A DNA stretch of 54,650 bases from Heterotrichella gracilis (taxonomy: Eukaryota > Sar > Xanthophyceae > Tribonematales > Xanthonemataceae): NCBI GenBank assembly GCA_032358255.1, contig JAULBX010025875.1, positions 1-54,650 on the forward strand. The letters run 5' to 3'. Of this stretch, positions 45,803-54,650 are shown piece by piece. Made by a program: the position numbers and the translations under genes. The notes below the pieces were generated by a model. That model was not told the DNA's origin. It did no database searches and was given only the letters and a program-made list of their open reading frames with translations. Within the stretch, counting starts at the first letter, position 1; each line of letters starts with the position of its first letter.

Positions 45803-48800
45803 GTTATGGGCATGCAACGGGAGAGGCAATCACCAGAGTTGATGAACGGTGAGCATTGCAGTGCACATGTATGTAATGGCATCTTGCCATTGGGAATGCG
45901 CAATATATACATCAGACCTGTACCACGCCAACGCTAAGCGCAAGCTGTTGGTGATAGTCCACCAATGTTGATTAAGTCCAATTGGTTTGCCATCAGGGCT
46001 GTGTAGGCGTGCATGCTGATGATTACCTGTATATAATATATCGATGGCACACGGTGGCGCTGGATTGGATACTGGATGCGATTTCAAGTTTTTAAAGCAA
46101 TTGAATTTAATGCAACATTGCTGTATATATTGACCATGGGGGACTGTGTTAAACACCTTAGGCGTGTTGCACAATTTCTTTATTGCACGCATTCGATTAT
46201 ACCTGCCTAAGTGCATGCACCCGCCATCTTGATGGAAGATGCGCAGTATTTGTCGTGGTGTGCCTATGACTGTGACTGTCCTGTGCTGGGTACATCTGAT
46301 ATGGACCATGGTCACTGTACAGGGCAGTGCTGCTGGCCCTGGCTGCAGTGATTGACCCTGATGGCTCCCAGCTGGGCTGGCGTAGGGATGAGCCGATGGA
46401 GCAATGGCGCGGAGTGACTATGGTTGGGGGGCATGTTGCAAAAATCGAGTAAGTGCCTCCCTTTGGAGTGCACTTCCATTGCATGGTGGTGACAACTATG
46501 ATAACTTGCAAGCATGCCGATTGCACACCGTCTAGCACTGCTGCTTTGATTGTCTATTCTGCAAAACCACTGATGCATGCCTTCACACCGTGTAGTAGAC
46601 AAATATCCGGATGAGTTTTTCTTTCCAGGCGCATGCATGGTGCTGGGGTGGACCTGTGCACATGTGCACATATGCATTTTCACTTTTAAGCTGCTGGGTG
46701 TGTTACAAGGTTTGCTAATGTGCAGTGTCAGGGGAACACATGGAATGGCATTGGGTGTGGAGCTGTCATCCCTCCCCGCTGACCTCCCATATCTCCCCTA
46801 CCTCAAAACCCTGTAAGTGCTTTGCCTTTGGCAACCTTGTCTCCACAATGTTGCTCCCATGTGCATGATAACTTAATAGATGGGGATGAATGATGGCTGC
46901 GCATCATTACCTGCAACTGCCAAGCAGGTCATTGCTGAGCATACCCCATGCGACAACTAAACCAGTGCATTTGTGCCATGTGTATATTCTTCGATTTTTG
47001 ACGGTGACATGCCTAACGCGCTTGCAGAAACCTGGCCAACAACCATCTAAACGGGGATATGCCGGCAGAATGGGGCAATGTGGGGGCATTTTCCAAGCTG
47101 GTAGCACTGTAGTTTGCTGGGCTTATGGGTTATGCAGGCCCTTTACACCATGCCATGTGTAGGTGGCACTGTGGTGGCTGACCTGACCCATTTCACCCAT
47201 TTAAAATCCACCATATCCATTGACTCGGTCCATAATTAGCCCCTAAATGCCGGGAGGGCGCCTTTTGAACAGGGTTGGATGCCGCATCTGTGTTACCGTA
47301 ACAGGGTTGGACGCCGCATCTGTGTTACCGATGGCATCTGTGCTGCTGTGCATGCCCCATCTACACAATTTATGCCTGAGTACCGCTTTGGTACTCACTA
47401 AACCGATGGAGTGGCATTTTTTTTATCTGCTTACTCTAGAGCTGTTGCAGAAATAATCGCGGCACGAATGTTGACAACACCCACTTGACACCCACTTGCA
47501 GCCATTTGCAAGACAACCAGCTGAGCGGGGAGCTGCCGGCCGAGTGGGGAAACGCAGGGGCGTTTCCAAAGCTGGCAGTACTGTAAGTTGCAGTTCCCTA
47601 AAACGTGCCGTGTGTATCACTGCTGGACCACCAAGGTTGAACCTGGCCCATTTTGGTCACCCAAAGATCTTTCAATAGGCCATGATAGGCCTTGGTAAAT
47701 GGTACATGACCATGAATCCAGCTGGAGTACGTACTTGGAATTCTGGTGTGATGTGTATATGTCTATGCCTGCAGAACATGGTATCAGGCAACAAGTAGCC
47801 TCTTCCTTACATGTGATATCATGATTTTGCACCCTGTTTTGACACCCAGGCGTCACTGACACTGCTTGTACCATTTCTGACATTATTGTGGTAAAAGATC
47901 CCTGATAACTAGGGCAGCTCAAGTACCATGGGCCTCCCTCTGCTGAAACGTACAAAAACACTCTACTAAAAAACATGCAATCAGCTAGCCTGCCATCAGA
48001 CATGCACCTTCAAGGAGACCCCCAGGGGTTGCCGCAAGTGCGGTATCTGGGGGTCAGTGCTATATATACCCCTTTCATCCCATCGTCGTCTTTGTAGCCT
48101 GTGGCAAGTGACAACTGTGGTAAACAAATCACCCATGTGTTCCGTCACCCAGACGAATAAAACAAAGTTAAAAACACATCTGCAGGGGTTTGCATACCAA
48201 CCAGCTGAGCGGCGCTCTACCGGTAGAGTGGGGCAATGAGGGGGCATTCCGGATGCTGGCAGAACTGTAAGTTGCATTGACTAGCTAGACGGGTGGGCTC
48301 TTCAGGCCACATGGTGTGCATCATACAGTGGTTCTCCATCACTTTGATGGGTCAGCTAAATTATCAAATGGGGCAGCGCATGATATGTGATCATGTACAT
48401 CTCCGTGCTTGCTCAGCAAAATAATATATGTATTCACCCTAAGTAAATCTGCCTCTTCTGCACCATTTGAACGGCCTCCCTAACATACACCATGTTGCCC
48501 ACCCTTCCAAAACCCTGACTCTCTATAGATTCATGATTGAGCTAGCAAAACAGTCTGTGTACCCCTCCTGGCCTGAGTCAGTTTGGTTCACATGCCATGG
48601 CATTGCCACATACGGCATGTGATGTGGTCACCATCACGGCTACTGTGTTCACACTGTTCGTGCATGTCCCCTCTCACTACTCTCACAAATGTGCTGCATC
48701 CATTGCAGAGGCTTGCACAAGAACTTTTAAAGTGGGGAGCTACCACCAGAGTGGGGCAGTGCCGGGGCGTTTCCGTTCTTGAGAACAATGTAATCTGCAA

Positions 48801-51800
48801 TGGCCTGTTTACCCGGGGGTGCATCATTTTTTTTTGCTTGTTGTTCCGGACCAAGTAAACGAGCATGGCCATGATATACCCCCGCGTATCTCATGTGGTA
48901 TTTTAAAACGTGGCGGCGGTGATGGAGTGGGTCATGGGGTTGACTGTGCTTAATCTCTTGGAAAGAAAAAAACCCTTACTAGTACAAGCTTGTGTTTATC
49001 TTTTGAAGCCACCAAGTAGATTTGCAGATTTTTTGTCAGCAGGTCATTATCGGCTTCACTCTCACAATGTCATTTGTTGACCCAATACAATGCAGACCAT
49101 GGTGGATTGATGATTTATCAGTTGTGTGCTGCAATATTGCAAATATTTGCAATAGTAATCCTGTCCTACATGCCCTCTCCCGTACTCATTACAAGTTTAC
49201 CTTGCAGAATCTTGCAAAGCAATCAGCTTGACGGGACGTTGCCAGTTGAGTGGGGCTATGCAGGGGCTTTTCCGATGCTGACACATCTGTAAGTTGAGCA
49301 CTAAAGTCGGATGTCTTACGTTGGGGTGAATCCAGCTGGCTTGCGGGCTGTTGGAGGTCACCTTGCAGGCACCAGTGGGGCAATTGCTATCACCTCATCC
49401 ATATCTGATTATGTGCAGCTCCATTAGCCTCTTGCGCAATTTGTGCATCCGGCTACTAGTGTCCAATGTTAATGTACACTTAGTGCATGGCGGGGTTGTT
49501 ATGTTGCATATTTGCATGCTTGCTAGATAGCACGCGCCTGCGGTTTACAGCCTAGCACCCCCTACTTTCTTGTCGCTTACGTACTGCACCATGGTGGCCA
49601 CTGACACCTTCAGTGCATGCATGGTAGAGAGAATTTCACCAAAGAACAGTGATGGCATGTGCGCAGATATTAACATGGCCTGCCAGAGGAACCACACTGG
49701 TACTGTAATTACATGCAAGTGGCTATTGTCTTGGATTTTGCAAAAAAAATTGTACACTCACCACAAGCTATTTAGCAAATACAGTACATTACAAGATTAC
49801 AAGATTTTAATTTGACAGTCACATTTAGGGAGCCAACCCGGGCTCACAAGACAGTTGGGGGTGCTTCAAAAAGTCACCCCGCTTACTAAATAAACTGTGA
49901 TTAATGGAGCCACATTGGCCCCATATTTACTACCAAAAAAGCTAAACAAGTTTCTTGAAATGCCATTATAGCAACATTCCTGGCTGGAGGCAATGATTTA
50001 TGCTGTTCTATATTCAAACTATTCCGCACTAGTACCCCATTCCTCGCTCACTGTTGATACCAACATGCAGATCGCTTTTCAGTAACCAACTGAGGGGAGA
50101 GCTGTCAGCAGAATGGGGCAACACGGGGGCGTTTCCAATGCTGGAAAAGCTGTAAGGAACACATTTTTTGTATTTACTGCAAATGCATGATGCGTTCTAG
50201 TCATTCACAAACGATGTACGCACATTTCACGCCACTGACACCCACCTGCAGACTCCTGCAAAGCAACCAGCTGAACGGGGAGCTGCCGGCAGGGTGGAGT
50301 AATACTGGCGCGCTTCCGATGCTTTCACATCTGTAAGTTCTGCTGGATTGAGGGTCCTTGCATTCAGTTAGTTCATTTCTTGCGCGCTTTTTCAAAGCAA
50401 TTTAGGTGATTGTTTCGTTCACCTTTGGTAGCCCCACGGCGTGATCATCATCATAGTAGGCATGAGCAGTGTGCCAACTCTGGGGGACATGGAAAATTGT
50501 ACCCAGGGTACCCAGGGTGGTACCTGAGTACCCAGGGTACTCAGGTGTCTCAGGGTTTGTGCCCATGGCGTGAATATTCCCGCTTCATGTGTCACGCATC
50601 GATGACCACATACAGTGGCATGCACATTAAAACATTGCATTGCAGGCACCGGCGTACAGCACGATGCCGTGCCAAATGGCGCACGGTTGTGGTTTGCTCA
50701 TATAACCCTATGTAGTAACTTCACTAGTCACTTTAAGTGACACTCACCTGCAGATGGCTTTTTGGAAACCAACTGAGCGGGGAGCTGCCGGCATGTTGGG
50801 GCAGTGAAGGAGCATTTTCCAAACTGGAACAACTGTAAGTGCAAGGCTTGTGGGCTCACTGTACATATGGCTGGTTACAATTTTGCGCATGTATTGCAAT
50901 ACTGAAATGATATAGCGACTGGATTTATATGGCTGATTTGCAACCCGATCTCTCCTAGTTTATTTTGCCAATATTGTAACCATATGTATGTTGCATGCAC
51001 AATGTATCAATGTGCTGCAAGCCTCTCTCGGCGAGCCATTCGCCACAACCCGTCACCACAGCACACCCTTTGATACTCTCATTTCTGTCATGCATGTTAT
51101 GCTTCTTCATATGTTGGAGATGAATTTGTGATTGTGCATCATTGCCATTTCCCGTCACGACCATAGCTGTGTGCAAATCATGCCCCGCCTCTTGATGTAT
51201 GTGTACTACTAGCTTGAATCTGGGGCAGAGGTGAAGGTTGTGCGCCCAATTTAAAGGTGTATATTGCCACACGATGCAATCAAAACACCCATGCAATGTT
51301 CTCACTTACTATCCCGATACTCACAATAACCAATTGCAGAAATGTGGAAAGCAACAAGCTGAAGGGGGCGCTGCCAGCAAAGTGGGGAAATGCAGGAGCG
51401 TTTTCTTTGCTGACAGGACTGTAAGTTGCAGTTTCCCTGACTTTATTTCTTGTACAGTTTAGGAGGTGAATATTTCAACCCACGCTTGGGTGGGTATGCC
51501 TATGCGGCCAAAATATGCAGGCCTGGGCATGGGCCAGGAGAAATATGTTGCAACTGGTTCCTGGTGTGGTATCTATGTGGTGTATGTGGCTGCACATGTC
51601 TACTGGGCCCTTTGTAGTGCAGCCACCGGCCAGTAAAATGATAAGCCTTACAGTACCATGCACGTAGCCAAGCACCAGATATGCAGGCTTGTGGGTGAAA
51701 GAAGTGCCCAGCATTTCTTCTCCTCTGCAATGCAGGTTCCTGCACAGCAATCAGCTGAGCGGGAAGCTGCCAGCAGAGTGGGGAGGTGTGAGGGCATTTC

Positions 51801-54261
51801 CGATGCTGAGATTGCTGTAAGTTGACATGGCTTAAAAAAAGTGGAAAACGTCTCTAAGCTCTCTGTTTACCCTGCTCGCACCACCGTTCCCTTCTGCACC
51901 ACCTCCGGCATCGTGTTGCTCCCATGTATATGTATATGTAGCTTGTCAAGATCGAGTTGTGGGTGTGAATGATTGTCTGCACCTCCTCCGTACACCCAAT
52001 AGATTATTCTAGCCCATTACTGAATCAGCGTTGCACGATTCACAATGGTGAGCTGCAAGCTGCTGCTACACTATAGCTTAAACTTGACACCAACTTGCAG
52101 TGGCTTGGGCAACAACAAGCTGAGTGGAAAACTTCCAGTAGCATGGGGTAGCGCAGGGGCATTCCCAACGCTGAAACGCCTGTAAGTTGCAATTGCCTAT
52201 TGCGGTCCCTCACCCACGTTACCCATGTGCCATGCCTATTTACATGGCAAACTGGACTGTGTATACGCATGATTGCCTGCTCTCCTCCAATGCACACCAT
52301 TGCTATTGAGCTATTTAACTACGTAAATTTCAGCAATATTGAAGCAGCCAAATCAGCAGTTAGGCTGCTGGGCATGGCTTTACCTCCTCCGTATCAAGCC
52401 TGGCCAGACATTTGCATTTGTATTTGAATCTTGCGGCTCATTAACCTCATGCGGCATTCGCATATTGCAGCATTCCCACAGCCCTCGAGTCATGCATTTA
52501 GCTACATTGGTTGACGCCCACTTGCAGATACCTGCGGCAAAACAAGCTAAGAGGGGATCTGCCGGTAGAGTGGGGCACTGCAGGGGCGTTTCCAATGCTG
52601 ACACACCTGTAAGTTGTGATGGCCTTGTGATCCCTGAGGCATCACCTTGCCATGTCACAGTATTACTACAGATGGTACAGGACGCGATCCACCTAACCCA
52701 CTCAAACTATGGAAGAAACTGATGTGCATGTGCTACTGCGGTACACGCATGTTTGGCACAAGGAGAAAGGCACATCAGGCGAGGGTGCCATTATGGCTAC
52801 CATAGACAGCTATCCTGGAATCGAACCAGTCTGTCATGGATTTTGACCATGTGTAACTAGTGCAACAGGCAAAATAGCATATGTATAGGCATGCACATCA
52901 GCCTTTCAGATGGCATAGTTGGGATGCGCATATCCCTCACGCAGGCTGCATAGTATGGTGTAAATCACAACCTATAGCTAGCCCATGACATACCAGAGTG
53001 CATTGCCCTGGTCATGCAACAATTAACAACGGTCTGCTTTCCCTTTCCTCGGGCTATTTGTGTGGTTCTGTGGCTCTCCTGCATGCCTCGCCTGCCTCAC
53101 TGGCCCCGTTGATCAGCCTAATCAGCCCAATGCATGTTTTCACCTTGATCCACACTGTGGCTGGTTGACAACCACCTGCAGGTATCTACGCCAAAACAAG
53201 CTGAAAGGGAAGTTGCCTGCAGAGTGGGGCAGTGCAGGGGCGTTTCCAATGCTGACACACCTGTAAGTCACAATGGCTAGCGGTGTACGAGACATGCGTA
53301 CTTCCGTATGCCTGGCATGCCACCTTGGTTGAATGCACAGAGGGGCATAGGGCACACTACTATGCCATAGTGTGGCACTGTCGCACTTTGCCCTGCATGT
53401 AGTGATGGATTTTGCATGTGACTGTACTTTAGTAGTGGATGCATTATTTATTGATTTCGACCCTCCCCCATTGCACTGTTTTGTGCGTCTAATGCGCTCC
53501 ACTTCTGTCTTGAACATTGTGTCGCTGCATCGCGGTGACGGCTGGTGTTGTATGTGCTGAATGATGGGGAGAGGCACAGTCATGGCGTGGACCCCACCGT
53601 TGGTATCATGACCAGCTATCCCCAACAATCTGCACATTCAAAATATAATGCCTTTATCTTTGGTCATGCACATTATGGAGGCAGGATGGAGGCGTCATGG
53701 AGGCAGAATTGTGCCATTTAATGTATAATTTATACCGTTTATATATTTGCTCCCAGCTAACCTTGACGGTGTCCGGTTGTGCGCACAGCAGTTGCACTAT
53801 TCACACCCTGGCCGTATCAAGTGGGATGCATGATTCGCGCACAGCATTGCACCCTGCACTGGCAGCTCTTGCCAGCCCTGCTGTGCAACCCTGCCTATGT
53901 GTATGCAGTCGTATCGAATGAACCTTTCCTGTTTACCTACCTCTCTCTGTGCACCCTCATTGCATCACATGCAAGTGCATTACCTGGCAGGAATGACTTC
54001 AATTTGTGCGTGTGCATAGTGTGCATGCTTGTCTGCCCCCCAGTTGTGCAGGCCATCAATATTAATATTTCCCTTCATCCTGGCCAGCCTCAAGTCTGTG
54101 CATTTTCGTAGTTTGCAATTGACCGTTTGCGACAGTATCCATGGCATATCCTCATCCCATTTGGGTTTTATCATCTGCAGATTTTGCCAGTACAATTTTC
54201 TGAGCGGGGACCTGCCAGCAGAGTGGGGAAATGCGGGAGCATTTCCATTGCTGGAACTTCT
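45803..54261 (+). CDS. Leucine-rich-repeat protein, N-terminal part (continues beyond the window)
   Basis: Leading exons: 45803-45848, 46323-46448 and 46726-46812. They encode an LRRNT-like cap (VDERAVLLALAAVIDPDGS, WRGVTM, HVAKI) and the first hydrophobic repeat. Fourteen exons of exactly 81 nt follow, starting at 47028, 47502, 48186, 48709, 49208, 50071, 50252, 50754, 51340, 51736, 52101, 52528, 53182 and 54181. Each encodes one 27-residue repeat of the form LxLxxNxLxGxLPAEWGxxGAFPxL, and each starts and ends in phase 2 with the Leu codon split as CT|N. The repeat type resembles plant-like LRR ectodomains with an added W-G...G-A-F-P signature. The first exon is unresolved: a signal-like MARCMGTAVAFLVLSA at 45693 ends in a TAG and does not join in phase. 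The fourth 81-nt exon (48709) has a TAA. Protein-protein recognition is expected; location (secreted or cytosolic) is unknown. No stop is seen by 54261. Confidence 0.85.
47269..47330. repeat. Tandem duplication, 30-bp copies, in an LRR intron
   Basis: ACAGGGTTGGAT/CGCCGCATC followed by TGTGTTACCG appears at 47269-47298 and again at 47301-47330, with one difference and a 2-bp spacer. Confidence 0.85.
48709..48789 (+). pseudogene. LRR exon with an in-frame TAA
   Basis: The exon keeps the 81-nt length, acceptor and reading register (SGELPPEWGSAGAFPFL), but the codon for the conserved Leu after N-x is TAA (AAC TTT TAA AGT GGG, where other copies have AAC CAG CTG AGC GGG). Its donor is the weaker AT|GTAATC. 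Because it is phase 2-2, skipping it would leave the frame intact. Confidence 0.75.
50499..50545. repeat. Palindromic repeat cluster in an LRR intron
   Basis: TACCCAGGG is repeated, followed by a perfect inverted repeat CCTGAGTACCC/GGGTACTCAGG (50523-50545) around a single base. It lies in the 421-bp intron between the LRR exons at 50252 and 50754. Confidence 0.8.
52809..52878 (-). ncRNA. tRNA-like relic in an LRR intron
   Basis: Read on the minus strand, 70 nt begin GCTATTT and end GGATAGC, giving seven acceptor-stem pairs (two G-U). A 5-bp CATGG/CCATG anticodon-like stem closes a 7-nt loop, and a T-arm contains GGTTCGATTCC, a perfect B box. The D-arm does not pair and the position expected to be U33 is C. 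It is therefore unlikely to be a working tRNA; a tRNA-derived relic or SINE head is more likely. Confidence 0.4.
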
Positions 54262-54650
54262 GTAAGTTGAGATCGTTTGCGGGTGGTCCCTGTGATGTGC
54301 TGTATTGTTGGTGGTTGATCCACTTCACCTCAAGGGATGCATGCTGTTGTAAAGGCTGAAGCAGAGTTTGCATTCCTCAGTGTGTGATTCCCATACAATC
54401 TGTACACTACAATTACATCCAACGCAACAGTCTGAGATTATTATTCAATTCAAGTCAATCTCATTTTAAAATGCAGATATATGCGCAACAGAAAGTGTTT
54501 TCAAGTATTACAAACGGGTATCCCACTGAGTGCATACGTACAGTGGGAGCCACGCAACTGAGTAAGGTTATTTAGCTGTCTCAGGTCCCCGTGTCGTGCT
54601 GTACACACCTGTACCTATCAGGGCCTGCTTACGTGGCTAATTTGGTTTCT
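54262..54650 (+). other. Intron of the LRR gene running off the window
   Basis: After the donor at 54262 no further acceptor with an LRR exon is seen before the end of the sequence. The region is AT-rich and otherwise featureless. Confidence 0.6.

Larger units (their letters stand above)
47028..54261 (+). repeat. Tandem array of exon-intron LRR units (14 units)
   Basis: Every unit has an acceptor of the type (C/T)TGCAG, an 81-nt exon, and a donor at the end of ...CT|GTAAGT (GTAGTT, GTAATC or GTAAGG in three). Intron lengths vary from about 100 to 920 bp and their sequences differ, whereas exons stay in register. The repeats starting at 52528 and 53182 share their last 33 nt plus donor almost exactly, pointing to recent duplication. 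Confidence 0.88.

Noticed and set aside
42940..48735. TAA read as a sense codon (altered nuclear genetic code), suggested by TAA in both septin and an LRR exon
   Set aside because: No in-frame TAA, TAG or TGA occurs in the roughly 3,500 other codons of the modelled genes, and TAG and TGA act as normal stops. A reassigned codon should appear many times. Two local mutations or skipped exons explain it better.
1..54650. CRISPR arrays, operons, insertion sequences, rRNA
   Set aside because: The window is intron-rich eukaryotic nuclear DNA. No regularly spaced direct repeats with unique spacers, polycistronic packing, transposase or rRNA-like sequence was seen.

Overview
This is nuclear DNA from a eukaryote, most likely a flagellated chlorophyte green alga. 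Every gene is split by spliceosomal introns. Donors are mostly GTAAG/GTGAG, acceptors end in TGCAG, and a minority of introns are GC-AG. The gene content (axonemal dynein assembly factor, haspin, DCAF7/TTG1-type WD40, septin, a chloroplast-targeted lipocalin-like protein) and the tandem leucine-rich repeats of the type L-P-A-E-W-G-x-x-G-A-F-P fit green algae. I saw no operon, bacterial promoter, CRISPR array or intact transposon. Gene models were built by hand, requiring every exon junction to keep phase.

Layout, left to right: (1) the 3' part of an unrecognised gene, + strand, <1-3141; (2) an O-fucosyltransferase-family protein, - strand, 4389-9276, 8 exons, 448 aa; (3) an unresolved stretch, 9277-11087; (4) the standout gene, a voltage-sensor domain joined to a class I cyclic-nucleotide phosphodiesterase, + strand, 11088-18850, 17 exons, 1087 aa; (5) a PIH1/CS-domain dynein assembly factor, - strand, 20487-24844, 8 exons, 781 aa; (6) haspin kinase, + strand, 25567-31574, divergent from (5) across a 722-bp shared 5' region that carries a perfect inverted repeat; (7) a plastid-targeted lipocalin-like protein, - strand, 33430-35135; (8) a DCAF7/TTG1-type WD40 protein, + strand, 37281-40783, 8 exons, 336 aa; (9) a septin, + strand, 42123-about 45671, with an in-frame TAA after its P-loop; (10) an LRR protein, + strand, 45803 to beyond the window, with one 81-nt phase-2 exon per repeat.

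These are independent nuclear genes, not a pathway. Some share a loose theme of cell division and cilia: haspin marks histone H3 at mitotic centromeres, septins organise membranes and cytokinesis or ciliary bases, the PIH protein pre-assembles axonemal dyneins, and the voltage-sensor phosphodiesterase could couple membrane potential to cyclic-nucleotide signalling.

Two genome-level habits recur. GC-AG introns occur at several phase-constrained positions. Exon fragments with a neighbouring splice site are tandemly duplicated into introns (haspin, twice in the WD40 gene), and the LRR gene appears to have grown by whole exon-intron duplication.
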